From Strongylocentrotus purpuratus (lineage: Eukaryota > Echinodermata > Echinoidea > Camarodonta > Strongylocentrotidae), in the NCBI RefSeq assembly GCF_000002235.5, contig NW_022145604.1, positions 241,097 through 305,096 on the forward strand: a stretch of DNA of 64,000 bases, read 5' to 3'. The position numbers and the translations under genes are program-made. This document shows, piece after piece, positions 1-12,280 of this stretch (its first letter is position 1; each line of letters starts with the position of its first letter). The notes beneath the pieces are model-generated. The model did no database searches. It was not told the DNA's origin and saw nothing but the letters and a program-made list of their open reading frames with translations.

Positions 1-1689
1 AGATGATATAAAATGATAATGTATCACATATCAAAAGTCTTTTGTGAAATCATTCTCTGGTATGACCACATTCAACCTGCTCATGTGGCATTTATGAAAA
101 ATTCTAAATTAAAAAAAAGGTCATATCCAATAAATATTCTCCATACTTTATTTTCATCTTAAAACATTTGGCTAATACACCATCATTCACCACCCCTCTT
201 TGTTTTCCTCTCTCTTGCCCTTTCTCTCTCTCTCCTATAAATTTTTGTTATTCTTTCTTTTTTTAATTTTGAACCATCATCAAAATAAACTATGAATCAT
301 TAACCATCCTCACTACATTGTTCTATCAATCTGTCCAAGTCTTTGACATATATATTTCTTTCTCATTTCGTTTCCCCTTTCTGCATTGCATTTCCCTGTC
401 ATTACCTAACATTAACAACAAGTTATTTTAGTCTTTATTTTTGTAACAATTTCACTTAAACTGAATACTGGTAAGGAACTTGTGATTCATGTTGGTTGTT
501 TATATAAGGAAAGTTCTCATTTAGCATTTTCAAGGAAGACTTACTTATGAAAATGACGTGCACAATGTTTGGGTACCGGTTAACTACATGTCAGGACATA
601 TAAACTCAGAGACGTACATGTACATGTATGTGACTACATGTATAATTGTATAGAAATAAACAAAATTTGATGCTCTTGGTTTGTTAATCTTAAAGTGAAC
701 AGGTTCTAAAGCCGATACTGTGTACAAATACTGGCATTATGCTAAGCTTTTAAAGTGAATCTATCTTTTATAATCAGTGATTCATTTTTAAGATTACATT
801 ATTGATATTGTATGCAATTTAAATGGAATAGTGTGAATTTGTAATGATTCTGTGCAACATGGCACCAATTTATCATTTACTCAAAGCAATGTTATGCCTA
901 CATTGAAATGTACAAAGTAGTTCATTTTGAAGTACTCCTTTCCCTTTTAATTTTTAACAGGTAATACATTTACTGAAGAAAATCTAGCAGAGATCTTTCT
1001 TCCCCTCAAGATTTACTGCATATACATGTAAGCTGCTTTAAAACTAGCCCATTAACTACTTTCTTATCTCTAAATCTATAGTCGTTTAAGCCAAACTTTA
1101 ATCCAAACTTTTATCCATGGATGAAAAACTTGATGTCAACACTAAAAGCAACAACAAAGGGTGGGGTATAAGATATAACCCGATACAAACGTTTAAGTAA
1201 TATAATAACACATGATGATGGACAGAAAATTTGAATTTTTCAACAGAAAGAGTGATTCCCATTTTGACGTTTTGTAATTAAATACATAAGAGAGATTCAT
1301 TTCCCCGAAATAGATTATTACTAGTCTTGATTGCTACATAACATCTGACTATCAACTACTTAAATAGATGTTTTATTACTGCTTTTCTTGGATTTGTTTT
1401 GAAAATGATAAGGTCTATTGCATTTTGAAAGTGGAAAAAATGCAGCAAATAAGGTAATTATCCCATTAAGTTAATACACTGAGCCATCTTCATCATGGGT
1501 CAGCAACAGGGCATCGTATCTAGTTATTGGCTTTCATGAAAAAGCAGCTACTTCAAAATAAAGAAAGAGTACTTTGGGATAGTTTGTTGTTTCCTAGTCG
1601 ACAACAAATACTGGAACACCAATAAAGACAGTTAAGAAATCAAAGGGATGATAGAAGGAAACAGTGATACATAAACAAAGGAAGAACAA

Positions 1690-1945
1690 AACATAACAAT
1701 CAGAACAAGTCCAGACAATGGGCAAATGAAGGAACAAGTTTGGGCAGATTCAACAAAAATATTATTTGAGAGAAAGATCATAACTATGTCATACTCTCAC
1801 CCCTAATCTAGTAGTGTGAAACATAACAAAACAAGTCCAGGCAAAGGACATATGAAGGAACAAGTTTGGGCAGATTCAACAAAAATATTATTTGAGAGAA
1901 AAGTCATAACTATGTCATACTTTCACCCTAATCTAGTAGTGTGAA
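1690..1945. repeat. Two-copy tandem duplication, about 130 bp per copy
   Basis: Copies at about 1690-1817 and 1818-1945 share long near-identical blocks, for example AACAAGTTTGGGCAGATTC followed by the same continuation and the same end (CTAATCTAGTAGTGTGAA). Only a few substitutions separate them, so the duplication is fairly recent. No coding content is seen. Confidence 0.85.
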
Positions 1946-2644
1946 AGATACAGGGTTTTACACATTGAGGAGATCATTTAAAAAGAGTTTCATAAGCACC
2001 TTTAGACGAGAGACCCACCTTCATCTATTATAAATAAATAATTGCTGAAATTTTTGGGAGATTCTGAATTTTAAGGGGCATTATGTGTCTATCAAACCCT
2101 TGTTATACTCTGCCCGTGCTTTAAGAAGGACCGAACAGAAATATGCAGGGTACATACTTGTTATTAAAAAGATGTTAGAAAGTATAGTTCTGACCCAGTA
2201 TGTACCATGGTAATAAAGATAAAGATAAAGATAAATATAATAATAAATGAATAAATACCAATTGCACACTGGTGGATTATTCAACTCCACTGCCCAAATT
2301 AGGATATATATATGGCTTAACTTATCATTTAGTTGAAGTTTGAAGTTTGAAGTTTTATTTATTCCACATTTTACATAGAAAAACAGTTTATATTATTGTC
2401 TTTTTTTATACAGGTGTATACATGTATTATTATAGAATAGATTGCACACAAGAAGAAAAAGAAAAAAAAATTAAAGATCAGTATATTACCAAAAACTGGA
2501 AAATGTAAGTGTATATAAACTATATAATAATGCAACGTTTTATGCTGGAAAAAATACTTGTTTACGCTGTACTGTACAACATTTTGAGGGATTAAAATGC
2601 CTTTATATAGAAAATGAAAAGTACAGAACAATGAGCACTATAAC

Positions 2645-2697
2645 CCCTCCCCCCCCCCCCCCCCCAAAAAAAAAAAAATATATATATATATATATAT
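2645..2697. repeat. Poly-C, poly-A and (TA)n composite simple repeat
   Basis: An uninterrupted C run passes directly into an A run and then an alternating TA tract. The short open frames that cross it are low-complexity artefacts. Confidence 0.95.
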
Positions 2698-2990
2698 TTG
2701 GAGATGATTGCGACAGAACTGGTTGATGTACAATGTATAGACAGACAGACAACACAATGTATTACAAAAACAAGACTTACTCTGAAGGAAAACAAACAGT
2801 TTACACATTGAAAACAGAGTCCTGTTTCTGTACTGATAATTTCATATTATTTCTATTCATTGTTTTTCATGCAAATTAGGCTGATGCAGAGTAAAGAGGG
2901 ATTTACAAAAAATATCAACATAGATGTACATGTATATGATCTGCTCAGAAACACAGTCACTAGACAATGAACAAGATCAGAGTAGAGAGA

Positions 2991-3047
2991 ATAACAGAGA
3001 GAAAGAAAGAGAGAGACAGGCAGACAGACAGAGAGAGACAGGCAGAC

Positions 3048-3078
<31 letters not shown>

Positions 3079-3084
3079 GAGAAT
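2991..3084. repeat. GA-rich microsatellite with (CAGA)n interruptions
   Basis: Purine-rich tract of GAGA and GACAGACAG units. It is followed by a stretch rich in GATGAT/AATGAT trinucleotides to about 3260. The overlapping open frames translate to Arg/Glu or Ser/Leu low complexity and are not genes. Confidence 0.9.
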
Positions 3085-3624
3085 AACAGCAAATGTAATG
3101 ATGATAACATCCATTATAACTTTTACATTGATAATTGTGATGACAATGATTAATATGATGAGTGATGTTGATAATGATTATGATGATTATGATGATGAGT
3201 ATATGGTAATGAAAATCATTAGGAATAATAATGATAATGATAAAAATAATGATAGGAATAAATGACATGAGAAGACAAATATCGCAGCTGCAGGCCCCAT
3301 GTCTGTATGGCAGTATTAAATAACAGAAATAACAAATGCAATACTCATTGCCTAAGTAACCAGAAAACCCTACTTGATTAAAAGAGAATATATAGATCAA
3401 TATAGAAAAAAACAGGAATGTGTTCTACCTCATTTAGTGTGCATACTCAATCAGCATTTGACCTGATTAATTTTCCAGTTCATTAAAATCCACCATAAAT
3501 ATGAATTTCTGCATGCCAAAACTAAGTCAACTAGAGTTTTATACTTGCTTGGCTATTATAGGAGGGATGATCTATATGACTGGGGTGAACAATAATTTAT
3601 TGACTGAATACAATATTGGGTTCT

Positions 3625-3890
3625 TGTATATAGCGCTCATGTCTGTCAGACTTGACACTCCTGGCGCTCCCGATTATTACCTTGACTTTAGCAGGGCTGA
3701 CATTACGGCGCTCTAGCATTTCAAGGAATTAATTCCTGCCAGGTACCCATTTATATCACCTGGGTTGAGTGTGGCAAATGTAGATCAATGTTTTGCCAAA
3801 GGACATTAGTGCTGTGGCGGATCTCAAACCTTGAACCTCGGGATCGACAGTCCGGATTTCATACTATTTTAATACTTGTCTCATTTGAGA
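3625..3890. repeat. Interspersed repeat, possibly SINE or tRNA-like
   Basis: GC-richer than its surroundings. On the minus strand it contains CGATCCCGAGGTTCAAGGTT, which resembles the B-box/T-arm region of tRNA-derived SINEs. The block GTGGCGGATCTCAAACCTTG is of a type common in marine invertebrate repeats. I cannot define a full A box or clear ends, so the class is tentative. Confidence 0.35.
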
Positions 3891-5649
3891 TGAACATGAA
3901 ATCATTATATTAGCCAGGCTTCCAAGCAGAATAAACCATTCCTCATCTACCCCAAATAATACAATTTCAACTAAATCTTGTGTATTAAAGTAGTCTACCC
4001 CCTTTGCATAATCACCACTACTTTCCCACTTGCATGCATGCAGTATGAGATATATGAGGGAGATAAAAATAATACAAGTTTACATAATGTTCTCAAAACT
4101 TACATATAATTGAGAAGAAGGTGAGGAGAGACAGAAGGAGAAGGGAGAGGGAGGGAGAGGGAGGGTGAGGGGGGAAACACCTGCTCTGTTTCATATGTGT
4201 CAATAAAATACAATAGAAATTACTTTTGGCAAATTAAATTATTTCAAAAATACTTTTATTTGTAAGTGAAGATTATTTGTATGGCTAGTAACTTTCAAGT
4301 GCTTCATCTTTGTGTGATTCAATCCTGTTATGGAATGTCATACATGTAGAATAACACATTCAGGAATCTCAATCTCTAATACAATTTGTGAAAGTTTCTG
4401 TTTCTACAGTACACCTAGCTCCACCCCTCTAAATACTAGATAGTAATTGAGCACAAGTCATGCTGAAATCCAACTGCTCCCAACCTATATGCATCTAGAA
4501 AGAGAAGACTGGTTCATTGATTGTCTTACACAGTTTGGCTCAAGTATGTACAGTAGCCATGATTCATATTATATACATGTATAATGTCCCAGATGAGAAC
4601 AAAAGCCCAGACCAAACCGAACAAACAAATGATTTGAAAGGGAGAGTGAGATTATTTGGTCTTACTTTAGTTCACCCGTCTGATCTGTGTTTACTGTAGT
4701 GTATTTTGTTGAGGAATATTGAATAAATATGGGTATATTGTAAATACTGAATATTAGGATACCATACAGCACAGCACAATATACCATATAACTAAACAAG
4801 GACCATATAGAATACTATAGTTACCTGTATTTACTGTCAACAGCAAATAAGAATAGGACAGACAAAATCAGAATATTAGACAAAATATACTCAGAAAATA
4901 CAACTACAATAACATTTGATGATGAGCAGCAGATACACATTTGAAACATGACACCAACTTGAATGTGGATATGAAGAGATCAAACATTTATTTCTTGAAT
5001 GTTATAATACCTTCATGTATACATGTACACCATATTGATAAAGGATCCATTTTATATTTCATGTTTGCATTGATAATTTGATATGATGGCTCATACTGTA
5101 CATGGACATTCATTTATAAAATGCTTTTTAGGATTTCTCATTTTGTTGCTGTGTTGGCAAACAAAAACAAAAATCTGATTTTTTAAATATTTTCCACAAA
5201 AAAAATTGATTTAAATCTATTTGATTTGTCGATTTGGATTTAGATTTAGAAGCAGTTAGCATTTATTATCATCATACACATAATTTAATTTATATTACCT
5301 AAGACTTCATCTAAGTCTCTTATGAAGAATGCACTGATTGAAAAGGGAATATCTTCTTTTTATCATAATTCAAATCCAAAATTAATGTTATTTGTGACTT
5401 GTGTGAATATGACTTGACTTCAGGAGATTATTATGTTCATTTAACAATCACACATCAAATACATGTACTTTCAAATTATATCCATTAACTTTTTTTAAAT
5501 TGCTTTTCTGGTTGGCACTCCTGGTTGTGCGTGCCATTATTTCATGTTTTTAATCTCTTTTTTTTTTACCACCCACGATCAATTCTCATCAATTATGAAA
5601 ATGAAACCACAGTTCCTCTCCTCAATGCCTCCCTCAATGCCTTGCTCAA

Positions 5650-6085
5650 TGCCAATACTCAATAGCTTCCAGCTTCCTATAAACTTGGCTTCAATCCGGT
5701 ACGCACTATGACTGATGGTGTGGTTATGCTTTCAATACAAAGCATTTCTATTAAATATCTGTACACCTCTACGAATCCTCCCATTTTCTTTTCCAGCTAA
5801 TCTTACGTTCAAAATGACACATTTCTCTCCTATCACATGATTTTTTCCACTTATTGCAGAAAACAGAAAACTGTTCTCTGTGGTAACACTGATGACTTTA
5901 TATTTGAATGTCAAAAAGATATCAAGTGCATTTTGTTTTTCACTTGTCGATTTTAAAAATGTTATTGTCACACTGTTTATAGGTTTCATGCCCTGGCCTG
6001 GAGCTGGGTTAGTGAGCAGCACTTCAACAGAACACTCGGCAGCTAGGTTTATAGATTCGTAAATCAAAAAGCTTGTTCACTGCCA
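5650..6085 (-). pseudogene. Decayed transglutaminase fragment (end of catalytic core to start of first beta-barrel)
   Basis: A 110-codon open stretch aligns by eye to transglutaminases. AECSVEVLL matches the position of FVFAEVNADVV in human TGM2. GMKPINSVTITFLK matches the KSINRSLIVGLK segment. DIFLTFKYK matches DITHTYKYPEGS. After it comes a block like the first beta-barrel (GKNHVIGEKCVILNVRLAGK). Calcium-site and core residues are partly replaced. The frame ends at a stop after RNALY, with similar sequence beyond it, and upstream similarity (VNKLFDL) lies in another frame, so it is broken. No introns interrupt the part seen, and no splice sites frame it. It lies inside an intron of the ARHGAP-like gene on the same strand. 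The family assignment comes from remembered sequences only. Confidence 0.45.
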
Positions 6086-6887
6086 ATCTTGCAAAGTTAT
6101 ACTTGGCTCAGAGACCTACAGTATGTAGCGTAGCAAGCTTACTTTGGGGTGCAAGCAAACATTCAAACAAATTACAACAGGAGACACAAGCCAATATTGG
6201 AAGAGAGTTGCTCCCACATTAGGTTTCTTAAGGCTAGTTCAGATTTGATGAGGCAAAACCGTTGCTTTTTAAAATTTGTATTTATGATGACGTAAAGTGT
6301 AGCGATCGCATTATCTTCAAAATATTATCATTATCTCAATAGCTTCTGAATCTTATAACATAGAGCTCAGTGAATACGTGCAAGTCGTGTGTTGCGTGCT
6401 TTTGCCATTCATTTAACATGTTTAATAAATGCAGCAGGTGCTTTTTTTTTGCAGCCCTTTACTGTGCCATATCTGAACAAGTCTTTATGCTTCATCATAT
6501 TACCTGCTCAAACCATGGACCCTCAAACTTTCACTTATTTTTCAATTTTATCTGCTTTCATTTAAACTGACACTTGGTCAGGTCGTACTTCACAATCGTA
6601 AAGAAAGGTATGGATTATCTAATAAAGACCATCTGTTTATAAAACACCATTTTCCTGGTTTCCTTGGACTGATCTTTATATGCTAGAGGTTATTGTGAGA
6701 TTGAAGTTAATAGGGCCATTCCCACATAAAACAATCAGAGAGATTTAAAAATAGATTTATGAACAATGATCAGAATCTCACTTCTGTTTCGAGGGTGAGA
6801 AAAATTCCAACTAATTACTGAGATTCAGATCATGCATGATTCATATCTCGCTCTTTCAGTTTCAGTTACGTTTCACTTGTTACTTAC

Positions 6888-7074
6888 CATAGCTGTATAA
6901 GATTGACCACCTGTTGGTACGTCTTGCCTGTAACACTCTCTCCATTCACAGACACTATACGGTCTCCATTAGCTAGGCCAGCCTGGTGAGCAGGACCATC
7001 CGATTTCACCTGCTTTACAAAGATTGTATCCATCGGCTCAAGGGCAGAGATCCGACTCTTTGACTTGGGTTCAT
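6888..7074 (-). CDS. ARHGAP21/23-like exon 3, C-terminal two thirds of PDZ domain
   Basis: Internal exon of a Rho GTPase-activating protein that in vertebrates acts at Golgi and cell junctions on Cdc42/RhoA. The acceptor is TTTTTTTAG and the donor is ATG|GTAAGT. It enters in phase 1, where G from exon 2 plus AT gives Asp, and leaves in phase 2. The translation includes [37 protein letters not shown] and [12 protein letters not shown]. These match human ARHGAP21/23 almost residue for residue in the block [13 protein letters not shown]...GPA..AGL..GDRI..VNGESV.GKTY.QV..LIQ. The PDZ fold continues past the donor into an exon not seen in the window. Sequence recognition and phase agree, so the call is strong. 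Confidence 0.93.
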
Positions 7075-7606
7075 CTAAAAAAATATTATATATATTGCAC
7101 AATTATGAATGAAGGACAATGACTTTACTTTGAAGGATACTATTCTGGGGTTGAACTTTATTCATTAGAAGAGTCCATGTTGTATGGGCCATCGGGACAT
7201 CTATAGTCACCCGACTCAACACATAACAGATGAAAACAATTTCTGTGGCCATTGCAAAACGTTACCACAAATGAACAATAATCGATGGTCATTTTTATCT
7301 ATAAAAAAGTAAATATATATATTCATGTACATATATACATTTAATAAATAGGAAGTATGCAGCATATTTCTTAGAGTCATCTGAAACACTTTATTTGGTA
7401 TAAATCTGTATCAACCCTTTCAATAACCTCCATAGAGCATAAAAGTTGAATTTCATTTTTTACTGTAGTTCGATAAAGACAGATCATTAATTTCATGGAT
7501 GAAAATCACACTACTACACCTCCAAAAAGACCGAATAAATAATTCATGTGGTCATTGCTAATGATGCCTCAAAGGAACATTAATCAATGGTCAGTTTTGT
7601 ATCTAA

Positions 7607-7978
7607 GGGCGCGTTCATGCTTCATTTTGAAGGCAGAATGAGCGATTTGTAATGCTCATCGTAAACGCTCATCGTAATCGCAGTTCCACGGTGCACTGTT
7701 CATGCTCACTTCTCCAGGCAATTCTGCTTGGGTGGCCTTCAGCTGGATTCGCAAACCTGTGTGCGCATGCTACGTAGACCCACTAGAGGTCAGTGCGTTG
7801 ACCCCATTTAAACGCGTTTACAAATTGTAAACGCATCTTTTTGTGAGTTTACGATCGGCTATCGTGATCGCCGTTTTTCGGTGATTCTACAAAAGTGAGC
7901 ATGAACGCAAGCGTGTTTTAAACTAAACGCGTAACAGATGCCTGATTCTGGCCGTCAAAATCAAGCATGAACGCGCCC
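7607..7978 (+). mobile_element. Harbinger-like MITE, copy 1 (372 bp)
   Basis: Imperfect terminal inverted repeats begin GGGCGCGTTCATGCTT and end AAGCATGAACGCGCCC. The element is flanked by TAA on both sides (7604-7606 and 7979-7981), the 3-bp target typical of PIF/Harbinger. There is no coding capacity. A second copy in the opposite orientation is at 17790-18169. Confidence 0.88.
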
Positions 7979-8053
7979 TAAGTATATTATATAGCTCATT
8001 AAAGCACCTTGAGCATTCTCTGGGTGGATATGTTGTGTGTTATTAATGTCTGT

Positions 8054-8082
8054 ATTATTTATTTATTTATTTATTTATTTAT
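8054..8082. repeat. (TTTA)n microsatellite
   Basis: About seven tandem TTTA units with a following A run, in the intron between the two PDZ exons. Confidence 0.9.
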
Positions 8083-8183
8083 AAAAAAAAACGTATAATA
8101 AATTATTTAAGCTTTATACTTAGTTTATGGTTTGTGTTGTTGATTTTTAAAGATATTACTGAATGAGAAGTTACTATCCTTAC

Positions 8184-8343
8184 CTCCACCAGTCTCCTGT
8201 AGTCTGTTGAGCTCGGCCACCGCAGACTCAGGTGGATAGACAATGAAGTGACGTAAAGTGAACCCAAAGCCATTGGACCTTCGTTGTAGGGTCACCTTCC
8301 TCGGGCCCTTCCAGGTGGACAAAGGATCCTGATGGTCAGAGTC
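8184..8343 (-). CDS. ARHGAP21/23-like exon 2, N-terminal part of PDZ domain
   Basis: Acceptor CTCTCTCTGACAG, donor GGTGGAG|GTAAGG, 160 nt, entering in phase 0 and leaving in phase 1. It begins [20 protein letters not shown] and continues [20 protein letters not shown]. This is the signature of the ARHGAP21/23 PDZ (human [29 protein letters not shown]), including the GFGFTLRH carboxylate-binding loop. The end ([10 protein letters not shown]) corresponds to the family's variable loop before LEPMDTIFV in exon 3. The entry phase fits three upstream ATG exons found in the window (37997-38035, 19040-19171, 12961-13098). Confidence 0.93.
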
Positions 8344-8740
8344 CTGTCAGAGAGAGAAAAGATAGCGGTCAGGAAATAGACAATTAAGATCCTATTCAAG
8401 TAACATGGATATGTCATTCATGTCTGTTTAGAAGTGAACAATTTCACCATTGAGGTTTATATCTCTTGACCCTTGTAGGTGGACAAAGGATCTTGATGTT
8501 CAGAGTCCTAGAGAAAACAGATATTGGTCAGAAAATAGACGATTAAGATCCTATTCAAGTAACATGGATATGTCATTCATGTCTGTTTAGAAGTGAACAA
8601 TTTCACCATTGAGGTCTATATCTCTTGACCCTTGTACGTGGTCAAAGGATCTTGATGTTCACAGTCCTGTAACATAGAAAAGATATCGGTCAGGAAACAG
8701 ACTATTACATGTAAGATCCTATTCAAGTAACATGGATATT
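8311..8740. repeat. Three-copy tandem duplication that includes the 5' edge of exon 2
   Basis: Units start at about 8311, 8476 and 8635 and share GGACAAAGGATC.TGATG.TC, AGATCCTATTCAAGTAACAT and the block GAAGTGAACAATTTCACCAT; the third copy is shorter. The first unit contains the acceptor and first roughly 30 nt of exon 2. The two upstream copies are exon-edge duplicates without the rest of the exon, and their acceptor regions are altered. Confidence 0.85.
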
Positions 8741-10599
8741 ATTGCACCCTCTGTTTGTAAATACAGGCAAATTTAAATGCATAGCTACATACAAAAATTG
8801 AGGCAATTAGCATGCATCTCTTTATTAAGAACCCCAATAACCACACATCTCTACTAGAATCTGTTGATGAGAAATATAAAGTCATCAATATTAAGCTAGT
8901 CTTTAATTATAGCATTAACAATATTGTGAAAATGCTAAATGGATCCACTATGTTGCAGCCATCAGCTGAATTCTGAGTGCAAAGGAATGTATTAATTACC
9001 ACAAACGGGAAGGGAAAGGACTAACGCCCTTTGCTAACAAGTGTTTGCAAACTCTTATGCCGTGCACGAACCTATCTTGAAGTCAGCGGATTCATTGTCT
9101 ATATCTTGACAAGTATTTAAAGTACTTGCTCACCCTAAAAGGCCCTAATTAATTGATGCTGATATCCTGTCCGTTTTCGTAACAATTAGCAGTTTGACTT
9201 CTCACTACCACCATTCAATCACTGACAACCGTCCTTTACCAGGGCTCTACTGAGCAAAGACTTGATTAAAAGAACAATTTACTGAGTAATAGACTACCAT
9301 CACTTGAGATAAAGGTTGAGATATTGACAGAAAATTACCTCAGCTGTTGAAACTTCATCCAAGAGAAAATATTTTAATAAAATCATCTGAAAAACCCTTT
9401 CTGCAGGAAGAAAAAAATAGTTTGTAGCCAAAATAGTTTGCAGAAATATTTTCATTATGTTGTGATGTTCTTGGTCAATTAAATACTCCATTAGTTTTTA
9501 ATGCCAGGAATGTTTATTAGCTACCATTTTGCCCCATGATTTCAATAGAGGAAACATCCCAAAAGGTTTTTTTGCTTGCAACTGTACACAATGCAAATTA
9601 ATTTAATGGTTTGAATTGTTTAAGCAGTATGTACAAGCAAGTCAATCAATCAAAAGTGAATATATTTCCAATGTTCATTTTCTGTCTAACTTACACAATA
9701 ATGAGATACTCTTACAGGCCAAACCTTTATTTAATATGGTTAACATCATTCCTGAAAAGAATATCGATAAGGAAGTACATGTAAGAGAATGCATTTTCAA
9801 TTATTTTGTTAAATCACATTGAAACTATATTCAAGGCGAAAGGAAATACTTTGAATCTCAAGTCAACAGAATTGTTAAATGATATCTTCAAGTATCTACA
9901 GACACAGTTTAAAGGTTTTTTCTGAACCTGTAGTTTGTGGTCTATCAAAAGAAAAGCTTCATTTATTGATTCATTTTATAATTCTCCTGACTGGGTAATG
10001 AAAATTTTTAGACTTTGCTGCCAATTCTTTCTCACACAATTGTAACCGATACTTTAAAAAGAATACCACAGAAATTGTCATCCGGATCCTCAAATTCAAG
10101 GAATTAAATTGATACGTACATGTATTCTACAAGGAAGTTAGATTGAGGTCTAATTAAGTCTTCTTTTCTTAAACATGAATTAGCATTTAGCAGAATTCCA
10201 ACCATTGTATTTAATTGTTGATCTGTGCAAAATGTGTAAAATCATGGTATAGTCAAGAAATACATGTAATCTTTATTCAAGGCCCACATCTCAAATGCAA
10301 TGACTTGTCTGTGTCTTGATCTTGTGCCTTTAAAACCAAAAATGTTGACAACTCAGTTTTCTTAAACTTAGTCCTCAACAAATTTACTTCTAAAGCTTAC
10401 ATGTAGACTTGTTGAACTTACAATGTATATTCTGGAACAAACTTTTCTTGATCTTATAGTTTTCTAAAGCCTAACTCCTGGAACTTCTTGATCTCAGCTC
10501 TCAAGATTACGTTCATCAACTTCGTTCTCAAGAACTTAAAAACTTCTGAAACTTTAGAACTTAGGTTGTGGGACCTCATAGTCTAGATGACAACCATAT
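8741..10599. other. Intron, nothing recognised
   Basis: AT-rich noncoding DNA upstream of exon 2. The open frames here (for example 9300-9491 minus and 9616-9822 plus) have AT-driven composition, show no family resemblance and lack convincing splice context. Confidence 0.5.
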
Positions 10600-10602
10600 G
10601 TT

Positions 10603-11075
10603 CATGGACAAGGTATAACTGCAACGTGAATGCAGCTAGGTATTGTAAAAGCACATTATCCATGTACAAGGTATAACTGCAATGTGAATGCGGCTAGGTA
10701 ATGTGAAAGCACATTATCCATGTACAAGGTATAACTGCAATGTGAATGCGGCTAGGTAATGTGAAAGCACATTATCCATGTACAAGGTATAACTGCAATG
10801 TGAATGCGGCTAGGTAATGTAAAAGTACATTATCCATGTACAAGGTATAACTGCAATGTGAATGCGGCTAGGTAATGTGAAAGCACATTATCCATGTACA
10901 AGGTATAACTGCAATGTGAATGCAGCTAGGTTATGTAAAAGCACATTATCCATGTACATGTACTAGGTATAACTGCAATGTGAATGCAGCTAGGTAATGT
11001 GAAAGCACATTATCCATGTACAAGGTATAACTGCAATGTGAATCCGGCTAATGTGAAAGCACATTATCCATGTAG
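10603..11075. repeat. 58-bp minisatellite, about 8 copies
   Basis: The unit contains CATGTACAAGGTATAACTGC, AATGTGAATGCGGCTAGGTA and ATGTGAAAGCACATTATC. The spacing of successive CATGTACAAGG words is 58 bp (for example 10661 and 10719). Copies differ by a few bases, and one carries a CATGTA expansion near 10950. The last copy is truncated. Confidence 0.95.
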
Positions 11076-11527
11076 CCTATAGAGGCCTCTAGACAAGAAG
11101 ATGGTCGTTCAACTCATGGAATGTACGTCACATGTGATGGGGAAAGGAGATAGGGAGGGTTTATCTTGGTAGGATCAATGCAGTTATCATCAGAACAGTA
11201 ATGGGATGACAAGATAGATAATTCATGTTAGGAGCTGCAGCATGCGCAAGAGAAAATAAATGGGCTACAAACAATGAAAATAGAGCTGCATGATCTCACT
11301 TTAACAGCAAAGATACATGTATGTAAACACTACACAATTATTGGGCAGTGGCTGAATACCCCCACCTCTGACTGAACCCCCCCCCCCCCCACCTCTGGCT
11401 ACGCCACTGACTGGAATGGAATGTAAGATCATGAAAGGTTGCATCTTAAAGTTCCAAACACTTAATGATCAGTCAACAAAAGTTCAATCAAAAACTGGCA
11501 GGCAAAACTAATATGGGACTACACATA

Positions 11528-11775
11528 TCGTCGGTGGGGTGACAAAACCTTGTATCTCAAAAATCATGAATTTTCAGGAGAGCGAAAAACATTTCCTGTT
11601 TCAACAGATTTAGTGCTGTAACACCCTCCTTTTTGTGGAATTTGTGAAAAAAACCGAGACAGGAGGCGTTCCATGGATTTATCAGGTGGTGTCGTAGGCC
11701 ATTAGGTACACAATTATGCAAAAAAATCAAAATCTAAAAAAATTGAGATACGAGGTTTTGTCACCCCACCGACGA
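11528..11775. mobile_element. TA-target MITE with long terminal inverted repeats (248 bp)
   Basis: Begins TCGTCGGTGGGGTGACAAAA and ends TTTTGTCACCCCACCGACGA. The inverted repeats run about 35 bp, including CTTGTATCTCAA against TTGAGATACGAG. It is flanked by TA at 11526-11527 and 11776-11777, as in Tc1/mariner-type elements. Noncoding. Confidence 0.88.
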
Positions 11776-11877
11776 TATGCTGTTAAATTCTACAGCAACT
11801 AAACATCAACATACAAGAATATGTGATCCATGAAGCCATTTATACTTTAGGATCAATATGACCATTGTTGGAATTAG

Positions 11878-11879
<2 letters not shown>

Positions 11880-11904
<25 letters not shown>
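11880..11904. repeat. Poly-A run
   Basis: A run of about 25 A just left of the TTAA-target MITE. No retroelement body was identified next to it. Confidence 0.9.
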
Positions 11905-11908
<4 letters not shown>

Positions 11909-11917
11909 TTTCCTTAA

Positions 11918-12280
11918 AGGTAAAGACCAGTTATGGTCATGCGATTGCATTGTGAAAGAAACGTGGAATCGATCAGAAAAGGTTGATCATCTAGCATCTA
12001 GCATTTGCAAGGTTGTGGAATCATCAAAATGATAAGAAATTTGGCCCATTCTTCGTAAAGTTACAAGCACTTTACACAGAAAGATGTATTTGGGACTACC
12101 CTATATCTCTCACAGACCATGAGAGAAACAAATTTACCAAATATATGAATTAGTAGGCAGTTTCCTGGCAAATTTTTTATCATCATGTATTAGTCAAAAC
12201 ATATTCTTTCACATGATTGGTAATGAGAGCTTCCATTTCATTTTTTGAAATTGGGGCATTTCCAATACTGGTCTTTACCT
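11918..12280. mobile_element. TTAA-target MITE (363 bp), Kolobok-like
   Basis: Starts AGGTAAAGACCAGTTATGG and ends CCAATACTGGTCTTTACCT, flanked by TTAA at 11914-11917 and 12281-12284. The AGG termini and TTAA target fit Kolobok; piggyBac is the alternative. No transposase frame. Confidence 0.85.

Larger units (their letters stand above)
1..5649. other. Intronic or downstream sequence of the ARHGAP-like gene, no exon recognised
   Basis: AT-rich noncoding DNA left of the PDZ exons. Because the gene runs on the minus strand, its later exons (rest of PDZ, PH, RhoGAP) should lie here or beyond the left edge. I searched for the expected continuation of the PDZ domain (family consensus close to SDTTLEL) and found no convincing exon. 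The stretch holds the tandem duplication, microsatellites and SINE-like repeat listed separately. All short open frames here look like chance. Confidence 0.5.

Noticed and set aside
2924-3400. 113- and 146-codon frames on opposite strands
   Set aside because: Read through GA and GAT simple repeats; no conserved features.
9350-9491. Minus-strand frame ending at a GTAATT donor in phase 0 (MEYLIDQEHHNIMKIF...)
   Set aside because: AT-driven composition and a weak donor. Compatible phase alone is a one-in-three event.
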